Shown: positions 1-6,244 of the stretch, piece after piece
Layout of the letters: each line of letters opens with the position of its first letter
Position numbering within the stretch: position 1 is the first letter of the stretch
DNA from: Candidatus Hydrogenedentota bacterium
GTDB taxonomy: Bacteria; Hydrogenedentota; Hydrogenedentia; Hydrogenedentales; SLHB01
Direction: 5' to 3'
DNA length: 6,244 nt
Assembly (NCBI GenBank): GCA_003552765.1
Contig: PUOI01000538.1
Span: forward strand, 1 to 6,244
The notes under the pieces: generated by a model
Seen by the model: the letters and a program-made list of their open reading frames with translations, nothing else
Told to the model about the DNA's origin: nothing
Databases searched by the model: none
Program-made: the position numbers and the translations under genes

Positions 1-60
1 GACGCTTTTCGTCAACCAGCGCGAAATCCGCGGGGCGGTTGAACGAGGACGCTTACGATG

Positions 61-90
61 TTGACAGGGAAAGTCCCATTGTAGGATGAT
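61..90 (+). promoter_or_regulatory. Candidate sigma-70-type promoter of the trkA-trkH operon
   Basis: A perfect -35 consensus TTGACA lies at 61-66. Two -10 candidates follow: TAGGAT at 82-87 (spacer 15, 4 of 6 matches) and GATGAT at 85-90 (spacer 18, 4 of 6 matches). Neither is strong. The spacer contains the short inverted repeat GGGA-AAG-TCCC (67-77). Transcription would start near 95, leaving a leader of roughly 35 nt before trkA. The position is right for an operon promoter, but the weak -10 keeps this tentative. If an upstream gene reads into the window, this could instead be internal to a longer operon. Confidence 0.4.
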
Positions 91-129
91 CCGCCGATAC
101 TTTCCCCTTCCACACCAAGAGTAATCGCC

Positions 130-1464
130 ATGAATATATTCCTAGTAGGCGCGGGCGGGGTCGGATTTCATCTGGCCCGGCTGCTGAGTATGGAAAACCA
201 TGATGTGACAGTCGTCGAACACGACCGGAACATCCTGGAACAGATTGATTACGAGTTGGATGTCAGCTCCGTGCGGGGCAGCGCGGTCTCCGTGATTCAG
301 CTCAAGGAGACGGGCGTGCCCAATGCCGACCTTTTCATATCGGCCACGGGGGATGATGAGATCAACCTGATATCCGCGGCCACGGCCAAGGGATTGGGCG
401 CCAAACAAGTGGTCGCGCGGGTGGACGCCCCTGACTACACGGAATCCTCCATCCTCTTGGAGGCCATCCTTGGCATTGATTACATTTTGAGCCCCAACGC
501 GTTGACAGCGCTCGAAATCGCGAAGTTCATCGAGACCCCGGGGCTGGTCGCCACGGAAGAGTTTGGGCGCGGTCACGTGCAAATGCGGCAGATCAAGGTC
601 ACGGGTTCGCCGGCGTCCAATGGGAAGACGTTGAGCGACGTAACCTTGCCCGGCGACGTGCTGGTGGGCATGATTAGCCGCCGGGGCCGGTCGTTCGTGC
701 CTCATGGCGCGTCCACCATCGAGGCGGGCGACTTGGTAACCTTCATTGGCCGAAAAGAAGCGCTCAAGGACATTCACAAACTCTTCCAGGGCCACGAGCC
801 CAAGGCGGAGAAGGTGGTAGTGATGGGGGGACGAAGCATCGGGCTTCATCTGACGCAGGTCATCGAGAAGCGCTATCCCGTGGTGAAGCTGTTTGACCGG
901 GACTTGCAGCGTTGCAACGCGTTGGCCGCCCAACTCAAGTCAGCCCGCGTCGTTTGCCGCGACGCCACGACGCGGGTCGCCTTGGAGCAAGAACATGTGG
1001 CGGGAGCGGACGCCTTTGTGGCCACCACGCGCGATGACGAACGCAACATCATGGCGAGCGTGTTGGCGAAGGAGGTCGGGGCTCACCGCACCATCGCCGT
1101 GGTGCACCAGCCCGATTTCGCGCCGCTGGTGGGCAGACTGGGCATTGATCACGCGGTCACGCCGCGGGCAAGCTTCGCCAACCGTGTGCTGAAGCTGGTC
1201 CACCAGGAGCGCGCCTCGTCCTCGGCCCTCATAGGGGACGGCCAAATTCAGTTGCTTGAATTCGTGGTGAAGGAGAACACGCCCATCCTAAGGCGGCCGC
1301 TGAGGGAAGTGAAGCTTCCCCGGGAGGCGCTGGTGGCGGCGGTCCTGCGGAACGATGACGTCATCATCCCCCACGGCAACTCCATGGTGACGGCCGGGGA
1401 CTCCGTGGTTCTGTTGGTTCGCAGCGAATACCTGCCCCAAGCCATGAAGTTCTTCCGCCCATGA
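130..1464 (+). CDS. trkA: Trk system potassium uptake protein TrkA (two-RCK NAD(H)/nucleotide-binding gating subunit)
   Basis: Peripheral cytoplasmic subunit that binds NAD(H) or other adenine nucleotides and gates the TrkH channel. The 444 residues have the usual full-length TrkA layout of two tandem RCK units. RCK-N 1 (about 1-130) has the dinucleotide-binding loop GAGGVG at 7-12 and the acidic end of strand 2 at E30 (VTVVEHD). TrkA-C 1 spans about 145-220. RCK-N 2 starts near 228 with GGRSIG at 233-238 and D256 after strand 2, and TrkA-C 2 spans about 365-444. In the second loop the middle glycine of GxGxxG is arginine, so nucleotide binding there may be altered; variants in the second site are known among TrkA proteins. 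The ATG at 130 is chosen because the Rossmann strand begins at once (MNIFLVGAGG) and a weak AAGAG (117-121) lies 8 nt upstream. The stop overlaps the trkH start, indicating co-transcription and translational coupling. Confidence 0.96.
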   Translation: MNIFLVGAGGVGFHLARLLSMENHDVTVVEHDRNILEQIDYELDVSSVRGSAVSVIQLKETGVPNADLFISATGDDEINLISAATAKGLGAKQVVARVDAPDYTESSILLEAILGIDYILSPNALTALEIAKFIETPGLVATEEFGRGHVQMRQIKVTGSPASNGKTLSDVTLPGDVLVGMISRRGRSFVPHGASTIEAGDLVTFIGRKEALKDIHKLFQGHEPKAEKVVVMGGRSIGLHLTQVIEKRYPVVKLFDRDLQRCNALAAQLKSARVVCRDATTRVALEQEHVAGADAFVATTRDDERNIMASVLAKEVGAHRTIAVVHQPDFAPLVGRLGIDHAVTPRASFANRVLKLVHQERASSSALIGDGQIQLLEFVVKENTPILRRPLREVKLPREALVAAVLRNDDVIIPHGNSMVTAGDSVVLLVRSEYLPQAMKFFRP

Positions 1465-2945
1465 ATTACCGCTTGCTTGCGAAATACTTGGGGCTATTGG
1501 CCGTTGCGATTGGATTGGTTCAGCTTATCCCCATCGCGTGGGCTATCCACTTCGGCGAGATATCCTCCATTTTCGCCTTGGGCGGCGGCGCTATTGTGTC
1601 CCTGGTTTTAGGAGGGGCGCTGTATCTAGTGGGGCTCAACGCCGCGCCCCGCATGCTGCAACGCGAAGCGCTGGCGCTCGTGGGACTGGGATGGATAATC
1701 GTATGTCTGCTGGGAAGTGGGCCGTTTATCCTTTCCGGACTATTGGACCCCGTAGATGGCTTTTTTGAAAGCGCCTCCGGGTTCACAACCACCGGGGCCA
1801 CCGTCATGACGGACATCGAAGCGGCCCCGGCGAGTATTCTTTTTTACCGGCAGATGAGTCATTGGCTGGGCGGCGTGGGCATTATCGTGCTGTTCGTGGC
1901 GGTTTTGCCTTATCTCGGCGCGGGCGGGAAGCAAATCTTCAAGTCGGAGGTCACGGGTCCCGATCCCCGGGGATTAACCCCGCGCATCCGCGACAGCGCC
2001 CGCATGCTGTTCCTAATCTATACAGGGTTCAGCATCGTCCAGACCGTGGCGTACATGGCGGCGGGGCTGAGTTTCTATGACGCCCTGTGTCACACGCTGG
2101 GCGGATTGTCCACAGGGGGATTCTCCCCCCGTCAGGCCAGTATAGCCGCCTATGATAGCGTGGCGGTGGAGAGCATCACGATCGTGTTCATGTTCGTGGG
2201 CGGAACAAGCTTCGCCCTATTCTTCGCCATGATGCGGGGCAATTGGTTCGCCCTGTTCAAGGACACGGAGTGGCGTGTCTATATTGGCATTCTCGTGGCG
2301 GCCACGCTGCTCATCTCACTAAACCTGGCTTTCCCCTACGAAATGTTTCGGCCGGATGACGCTGGCGGGGGCGAAGCGATGGGGGTTGGAGAGGCATTGC
2401 GCGCCGCAGGCTTCCAAGCAGTGGCCATCATGACGACAACGGGCTTTGTCACCGAGGACTTCGACGCCTGGCCGCAATTCAGCCGGATCGTATTGGTCTT
2501 GCTGATGTTCATCGGGGGGTGCGCCGGGTCGACCGGGGGCGGGGTCAAGGTGGTGCGTGTCGTGCTGCTCTGCAAGATGGTGTATGCCCGGCTTGAGCGA
2601 ACGTTCCGCCCCAAGACGATCCGCGCCTTGCGCCTCAACGATGAGGTTGTGGAAGAAGACGTGCAGGTGATGACCTACGGCTTTTTCGGCCTTTATCTCT
2701 TGGCTTTCGCCGGGGGCATGCTCTTTCTAGCGGCCTTGGGCATTCCAATGGAGACGGCCATCGGCTGCGTGTTCGGCACGCTGAACAACATCGGCCCTGG
2801 GCTTGAACACGTGGGTCCCGCCATGGACTACAGCCTCATTCCCACGCCCGGCAAAATCTTTCTTTCGTTCTATATGATCCTGGGGAGGCTAGAGCTTTTC
2901 AGTATAGCGGTATTCTTTATTCCTTCATTTTGGCGAGTGAAATAA
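1461..2945 (+). CDS. trkH: Trk system potassium uptake channel subunit TrkH/TrkG
   Basis: Integral inner-membrane potassium-translocating subunit of the Trk complex, in the SKT (TrkH/TrkG/KtrB/HKT) superfamily. The 494 residues are close to the usual 480-500. All four pore-loop filter segments are visible: SGFTTTGAT at 106-114, GLSTGGFS at 215-222, TTTGFVT at 325-331 and LNNIGPG at 441-447. Each carries the conserved filter glycine. The small-residue segment GGCAGSTGGGVKV (352-364), which matches the conserved gating-loop region of TrkH, is present with a cysteine at 354. The C-terminal GRLELF (475-480) followed by a final helix is also typical. Hydrophobic helices fill the spaces between the loops. 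The ATG is fused to the trkA stop as ATGA, and no good Shine-Dalgarno precedes it, so translation probably depends on coupling to trkA. TrkH usually needs TrkA for regulated activity, and here the pair is encoded together. Nothing suggests damage. Confidence 0.97.
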   Translation: MNYRLLAKYLGLLAVAIGLVQLIPIAWAIHFGEISSIFALGGGAIVSLVLGGALYLVGLNAAPRMLQREALALVGLGWIIVCLLGSGPFILSGLLDPVDGFFESASGFTTTGATVMTDIEAAPASILFYRQMSHWLGGVGIIVLFVAVLPYLGAGGKQIFKSEVTGPDPRGLTPRIRDSARMLFLIYTGFSIVQTVAYMAAGLSFYDALCHTLGGLSTGGFSPRQASIAAYDSVAVESITIVFMFVGGTSFALFFAMMRGNWFALFKDTEWRVYIGILVAATLLISLNLAFPYEMFRPDDAGGGEAMGVGEALRAAGFQAVAIMTTTGFVTEDFDAWPQFSRIVLVLLMFIGGCAGSTGGGVKVVRVVLLCKMVYARLERTFRPKTIRALRLNDEVVEEDVQVMTYGFFGLYLLAFAGGMLFLAALGIPMETAIGCVFGTLNNIGPGLEHVGPAMDYSLIPTPGKIFLSFYMILGRLELFSIAVFFIPSFWRVK

Positions 2946-3023
2946 CGACAAGCGGCCTTACACGTGGCCAGGCGAAGACAAAGCATGAACCGCACGCCCG
3001 GCCAGAGGGGCTATGAGCAGCGG
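2946..3023. other. Convergent intergenic gap between trkH and the lipoprotein gene
   Basis: This is a 78-nt gap where the + strand Trk operon and the - strand GTPase/lipoprotein block converge. It contains short complementary GC segments (GGCC...GGCC near 2955-2969 and GCCC...GGGC near 2996-3011). Neither forms a long stem, and neither is followed by a T-run on either strand. No convincing intrinsic terminator is visible, and no gene is supported. Confidence 0.5.
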
Positions 3024-3413
3024 TCACCATTCCCAGCGGTAGCCCACGCGGCCCGTGCCGCTTTGCACCCCTGCTTCCAATCCGCCGTCTTCTCCCATTC
3101 GGATGCGGGGGCGTCCGTTCTCGATCTCCACGCGGGGGCCATCCTCGTTGCCGATGAGCACGTTGTTTTCGTTGTTGTTTCCGTTATCGTCCTCCGCGTC
3201 GCGCCAAATCCGTGGCGCCGCGCCGATCTCGCGGGTCCATTCCGGCGTGAAGGCGGAACGGCCACGGGGCGGTTCATGGGCGCAGCCCGCCAGTGCGAGG
3301 GCCGCGAACACACATAGCCCCGCGCGAATCACGTGGCGGATGGGCGCGGACCAACACGGGAACGCTTGGGAAATGCGGCGGCGGATGCGGGGTATCCTAT
3401 TCACGAATTCCAT
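3024..3413 (-). CDS. Small predicted lipoprotein of unknown family
   Basis: Predicted to be exported and lipid-anchored; the function is not recognised. From the ATG at 3413 it has 129 residues: a long basic N-region (1-30, with RIRRR), a short hydrophobic core (about 31-42, AGLCVFAALALA) and a lipobox LAGC with the lipidated cysteine at C44. The mature part is about 86 residues, with alanine at +2, so outer-membrane sorting would be expected in a Gram-negative. The mature chain has an acidic Asn-rich run (DDNGNNNENN, 75-84), a segment of alternating charged and hydrophobic residues (VEIENGRPRIRMG) and an aromatic end (GYRWEW), which suggests a small beta-rich domain. The start is uncertain. 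GGAAGG (3419-3414) touches the ATG, but sits 9 nt before an in-frame GTG at 3404, which would give 126 residues. A GTG at 3332 would give a more usual short signal peptide but has no visible ribosome site. It lies 43 nt after the GTPase stop, in the same direction. Confidence 0.7.
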   Translation of the reverse strand: MEFVNRIPRIRRRISQAFPCWSAPIRHVIRAGLCVFAALALAGCAHEPPRGRSAFTPEWTREIGAAPRIWRDAEDDNGNNNENNVLIGNEDGPRVEIENGRPRIRMGEDGGLEAGVQSGTGRVGYRWEW

Positions 3414-3450
3414 CCTTCCATACAGGCGTGAGAAGCAACTACCTAGAGGA

Positions 3451-3459
3451 AGTATATCA
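3451..3459 (-). promoter_or_regulatory. Candidate extended -10 promoter for the lipoprotein gene
   Basis: Read on the - strand the sequence is TGATATACT. That is an extended -10 (TGn) followed by TATACT, 5 of 6 to consensus. The TGA is also the stop codon of the GTPase gene. No good -35 lies 16-18 nt upstream, which is tolerated in extended -10 promoters. A start near 3444 would give a leader of about 30-40 nt before the lipoprotein start. In GC-rich surroundings such an AT-rich hexamer stands out, but the match is short and could be chance. Confidence 0.35.
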
Positions 3460-5181
3460 TTCCTGCTGGAGGGCGGAAGTTCCATCGGTGGGCGCGGCCG
3501 CGCCGCCTGCTTCCGGGATTGGCCGGGCCGCGCCGAAACCTTTGCGCAACGCCGCGTCGATGTCTTCGATCTCGTCAAGCAATCCGCGGGCCTCGTCCAA
3601 GGCTTCGCGGTGGCGGGCGAACGCGGTTCCCGCTGGCAGCAATTGCGCCCGGACGCCCCGGATGGCGCTGCGGCGGGCCAGCCATGCGCCCAACCGGACG
3701 CCCCAAGCCAGGAGCATCAGCTCGGCCGCGGCGGCGACAGCGAATACGGAAGCGCCGCTTAGGAACTGTGGGCCGGTGAGCAGTTGCCCGGTGAGAAATC
3801 CCCGCACCAAGTGGTACACGCCAACGCCAGCCACGGCGTAGAGCGGTCCGTCCAGCATGAAAACAAGGGGCCAGCTCGTGAGAAGGCGGGCGTTCTTGAT
3901 GAGGCGCACCCTGGCCGAACTCCGGAGGATATGGGACAGGCGGTTGTCGAAGTCTTCTCCAAACACCTCAAAGCCCCGGTCATCGGCGACGGGTTCGAAG
4001 CCGCGCCGCGCGAATTCGAGCCGGTGGGAGGCGCTCTTGTTGTCATGGGATTCCCGCAGCGTGTCCACCACGAGCCCGAGGTCCTCGGCCAAGCCGGGCC
4101 GGTTGCCCAGCATCAGCGCGACCCGCCGCACGGGACTCCGGCCGGGAGACCATGGCATCCACCCCGCCGCCCGCTCCGGCAGGGCGCGAAGGCATTGGAA
4201 AAAGCGGTACAGCCCGCCCACGAGGCCCTTGGCGCGAAAGGCGGTCTCTTGGCCTTGGGCGCGAATCCAGAGGTGGGATTCGCTGAAGACCCGGTCCATG
4301 ACGAGGTCGCGGGCTTCCATCATCAGGCTGGTCTCGGCTTCCTGAAGCTGGCGCTCCAATGCATCGAGTTCGTCCCTGCGGGGCGACAGGCGCTCCCGGA
4401 GCTGTCCCACGGTCTTGCTGAGCAACCCCGCGATGTTGGAGCGCTTGATGCGGTGGATGTTCTCCCGGTCCAGCTCGTCCTCGAGGTAGCGTTCTAGCTG
4501 AGGAAAGTCGAACTCGCCCGGGACCGGCAAGGAGCCCGCCAGCTTGCGATCAAACGCCTCGCGCGCATTGACGCGAAAGTAGGCATCCACACGGAACCCT
4601 TGCTCTTCCATGCGGGAGACCCAATGCTCGCGCAGGGAGCCCGCCGATTCCTCCGCCTTCGTCTCGACGCACGCAATCGTGCGTTCGGCTTGCAGGGGCC
4701 GGATCAGGGACCAGGTCGCATCGTCGAGGTATTTCTCCGGGCTGCCGCACAGCATGACGAGGTCGCAGCGCTTCAACGCGTTCCACACGGTCTGGCGGTG
4801 TTGACGCACCACGGTGTCCGTGTCGGGGGTATCAATGATCACAAGCCGCTCAAGGGCCGAGCCGCTGACATGGCGGCAGTTCTGCCAATCCACGGGCACG
4901 TCGTGGGGGTGGTAGATCGTCGGGACCTCGGTACAGGGGCGGTAGGCCGACGTTTCCGCGAGGTTGTCGCCCGCGATGGCGTTGAGCAAGGTGGATTTGC
5001 CCACGCCGGACCCGCCGATGAGCGCGATGACCAGCACATCCTCAAGCTGATCGCGGCGCCGGCGCATCTCCGCGAGCCGGCCGCGCAAACGCGGGGCCTC
5101 ATCTCCCAGGGGCCGCCAAGGGCCTTCGTAGGCCGCCACGGAATCGAGCCGGGCGAGGAGCCGGTTCAGACTTTCAGACAT
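3457..5181 (-). CDS. Membrane-anchored YfjP/dynamin-like GTPase
   Basis: A predicted P-loop GTPase at the inner membrane; the cellular role is unknown. Of 574 residues, the N-terminal half is the G domain. G1 is GGSGVGKST (56-64) and G2 is the Thr of RPCT (T84). G3 is DTPD (117-120), with Asp where DxxG has Gly. SPEKYLDDATW follows (147-157), and TKAE (174-177) stands where NKxD is expected. The DxPD and the P-x-KY-x-D-A pattern recall the YfjP-like GTPases annotated as 50S ribosome-binding or dynamin-like, from which I infer the family. A helical region with a likely coiled coil (about 255-300) follows. Two hydrophobic segments (about 434-464 and 473-502) form a membrane hairpin, and a charged helix (520-548) and an Ala/Pro-rich tail end the chain. 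The ATG at 5181 is chosen for GGGAGG 10 nt upstream; a further 46-residue N-terminal extension is Gly/Arg-rich and overlaps the previous gene. The gene overlaps its upstream neighbour by 16 nt, implying coupling. Confidence 0.88.
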   Translation of the reverse strand: MSESLNRLLARLDSVAAYEGPWRPLGDEAPRLRGRLAEMRRRRDQLEDVLVIALIGGSGVGKSTLLNAIAGDNLAETSAYRPCTEVPTIYHPHDVPVDWQNCRHVSGSALERLVIIDTPDTDTVVRQHRQTVWNALKRCDLVMLCGSPEKYLDDATWSLIRPLQAERTIACVETKAEESAGSLREHWVSRMEEQGFRVDAYFRVNAREAFDRKLAGSLPVPGEFDFPQLERYLEDELDRENIHRIKRSNIAGLLSKTVGQLRERLSPRRDELDALERQLQEAETSLMMEARDLVMDRVFSESHLWIRAQGQETAFRAKGLVGGLYRFFQCLRALPERAAGWMPWSPGRSPVRRVALMLGNRPGLAEDLGLVVDTLRESHDNKSASHRLEFARRGFEPVADDRGFEVFGEDFDNRLSHILRSSARVRLIKNARLLTSWPLVFMLDGPLYAVAGVGVYHLVRGFLTGQLLTGPQFLSGASVFAVAAAAELMLLAWGVRLGAWLARRSAIRGVRAQLLPAGTAFARHREALDEARGLLDEIEDIDAALRKGFGAARPIPEAGGAAAPTDGTSALQQE

Positions 5182-6244
5182 TGCAACTGGGCCTCCCGCA
5201 TCTCGCGGACCGCTTGCCCGCTCAGGGTTTCCAGGGCCGCCTGAATCTCGCCCAAGACCATTCCGCCGACGTGTTTCTCCAGCGCCTGCGCGAGGCGTTC
5301 CTGTTGTTCGGCTTTCCATGGCGAGAGGAAATCGAACCAGCGGTCGGCGAACTGATGTTCAATCACCCTCGCCGTGAACTGCTCCACCATGGGCCAGGTC
5401 ACCACAAACGTCTCCGCCACGCCGATGCCCGCCGTGTAGATGGATAGGGGCACGGCCGCCGCCGCGGGCGCCACGGCCAAGATGGAGTCCATGGCCTCCA
5501 GCGCCCGCCGCCGGTTCGCGCTTTCGTTCCACCAGCGCTCCAGCATCTCATGGGCATGGGCCCGGAAACAGGCCGAGACATTGTCCGTCAACAACGCATC
5601 CCGAAGCACGGCGTCCAGCGCTTGTTTTTCGTCGAGACCGCTCAGCCCCGATTCGATGAGGTGTTTCGCTGGCTCGCGGAAGTCTTGCGTCACGGAATGG
5701 TACTCCGCCACCAGGGCTTGGGTGATTCGCGTGATCGCCTCGGCGTGCCGCCGCTGGATGAGGGCTTCTTGTTCGCGCGTGTCGACGGGTTGCTGTTCCC
5801 CGGTTCCGCCCCACAACGAACGCGACATCCGCCGCCCCACCGCCGCCGCGCCCCGGTACACCGTGTGGCTCGCCGCGCCGATGCCCCGCCGGATGACGCC
5901 GCGCTTGCCCTGCACGAATTCGTGGAAGAGCCCTCCGACGGCGGTGCCGGGGATGGGGTCAAAGGCCTTGGCATGTTCCCGCGCGCGAACGCGGAGCGTG
6001 TCCACCGCGTGTTGAAGCGTGGCGGCCTCTTCCTCGGCGTGGTCCAAGAATTCACCGGCCTGCCGCGCGAAATGGCGAACCGTCTCTTGGTACACGCGCT
6101 GTTTGATGGGACCGGCCTCAAGGTCCTCGAGGTAGGCCCGCAACGCGCTTCCGCCATCCGTGGCCACGATGGCCGCCTCCAAGGATTCCGCGACGCGGAA
6201 ATCGTGAGCCAGCAGGAAACCACCGCCATCAATCTCCGCTTCGC
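5166..6244 (-). CDS. C-terminal part of a large membrane-associated protein, likely partner of the downstream GTPase (start outside window)
   Basis: The frame is open from the right edge to the TGA at 5166-5168, so 358 C-terminal residues are visible and the true start lies beyond 6244. A TTG at 6182 could mimic a start, but the frame continues upstream with protein-like sequence (GGGFLLAHDFRVAES), so I treat the gene as partial. Counting from that TTG, residues 12-72 are charged and helical and probably coiled coil. Residues 74-120 are Gly/basic-rich (PIPGTAVGG, RRGIGAA). Residues 140-230 are helical, with LERWW at 214-218. Residues 233-266 are hydrophobic, rich in Ala and Val, and could form a membrane hairpin. 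The rest is amphipathic helix ending REAQLQCLKV. No nucleotide-binding motif is visible in this part. The helix-hairpin-helix architecture and the 16-nt overlap with the GTPase gene suggest the effector half of a dynamin-like GTPase, with any G domain off-window. That is inference; it may instead be a non-GTPase partner. Confidence 0.85.
   Translation of the reverse strand, partial: EAEIDGGGFLLAHDFRVAESLEAAIVATDGGSALRAYLEDLEAGPIKQRVYQETVRHFARQAGEFLDHAEEEAATLQHAVDTLRVRAREHAKAFDPIPGTAVGGLFHEFVQGKRGVIRRGIGAASHTVYRGAAAVGRRMSRSLWGGTGEQQPVDTREQEALIQRRHAEAITRITQALVAEYHSVTQDFREPAKHLIESGLSGLDEKQALDAVLRDALLTDNVSACFRAHAHEMLERWWNESANRRRALEAMDSILAVAPAAAAVPLSIYTAGIGVAETFVVTWPMVEQFTARVIEHQFADRWFDFLSPWKAEQQERLAQALEKHVGGMVLGEIQAALETLSGQAVREMREAQLQCLKV
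5192..5197 (-). promoter_or_regulatory. Shine-Dalgarno site of the GTPase gene, inside the upstream gene
   Basis: On the - strand GGGAGG lies 10 nt before the ATG at 5181. It is embedded in the last codons of the upstream gene (within MREAQ). It decides the start of the GTPase at 5181 rather than the longer in-frame start at 5319, and it supports coupled translation through the 16-nt overlap. Confidence 0.7.

Noticed and set aside
1..89. Possible C-terminal tail of an upstream + strand gene (open frames from the left edge ending at TGA 62-64 or TGA 87-89)
   Set aside because: Too short to choose between frames and neither peptide is recognisable; no supported gene. Sequence to the left would decide.
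142..933. 263-residue - strand frame opposite trkA
   Set aside because: Shadow of a confidently identified TrkA gene; the His/Arg-rich translation has no motif.
2955..3011. Short GC stems in the gap after trkH as an intrinsic terminator
   Set aside because: Stems of about 4 bp with 8-nt loops and no following T-run on either strand.
3414..3578. Longer lipoprotein starting at 3578 or 3485
   Set aside because: It would overlap the GTPase 3' end, push the signal peptide far inside the protein, and has no ribosome site.
3055..5244. Long + strand open frames (about 3055-3762, 3784-4497 and 4600-5244) opposite the GTPase gene
   Set aside because: They lie in one antisense frame of a GC-rich gene, where stops are scarce. 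Their translations are rich in Arg, Pro, Gly and His without recognisable motifs, while the - strand frame has clear GTPase motifs and a ribosome site.
5182..5319. 46-residue N-terminal extension of the GTPase from a start at 5319
   Set aside because: Gly/Arg/Pro-rich sequence that would overlap the upstream gene by about 150 nt; the ATG at 5181 has GGGAGG at 10 nt.
5440..6015. 191-residue + strand frame opposite the partial - strand gene
   Set aside because: Ser/Arg/Ala-rich antisense shadow; the - strand frame is open through the window edge and reads as a coherent helical protein.

Overview
The window suggests a GC-rich, probably Gram-negative bacterium, most likely not a well-studied model lineage. 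The evidence is the high-GC codon use, the TrkA/TrkH potassium uptake pair, and a small lipoprotein whose residue after the lipid cysteine is alanine, as in outer-membrane lipoproteins. I cannot name the taxon from sequence alone. An uncultivated lineage of the Planctomycetota or Hydrogenedentota kind would fit the gene style, but this is a guess.

Layout. Positions 1-129 are a short leader with a candidate sigma-70-type promoter (TTGACA at 61-66). On the + strand follow trkA (130-1464) and trkH (1461-2945), joined by an ATGA overlap. They form a complete two-gene potassium uptake operon: TrkH is the membrane channel subunit and TrkA the cytoplasmic nucleotide-binding gating subunit. Positions 2946-3023 are a convergent intergenic gap with no convincing terminator.

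The rest of the window is read on the - strand. In transcription order it holds: a gene entering from the right edge without its start (6244-5166, C-terminal 358 residues of a large protein with one hydrophobic hairpin); a membrane-anchored YfjP/dynamin-like GTPase (5181-3457, overlapping the previous gene by 16 nt); and a small lipoprotein (about 3413-3024) of no family I recognise. The GTPase has a P-loop, a switch-I RPxT, a variant G3 (DTPD) and a C-terminal two-helix membrane hairpin.

How they work together. Trk is housekeeping potassium uptake. The two overlapping - strand genes are likely made together and may act as a pair at the inner membrane, as paired bacterial dynamin-like GTPases do. 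The N-terminal half of the partner lies outside the window, so whether it also carries a GTPase domain cannot be seen. The lipoprotein may be read through from the GTPase operon or from its own extended -10 promoter, which overlaps the GTPase stop codon. The Trk operon and the GTPase block face each other and are probably functionally unrelated. The long + strand open frames opposite the GTPase genes are shadows. I saw no tRNA, rRNA, CRISPR array, insertion sequence or sizeable repeat.
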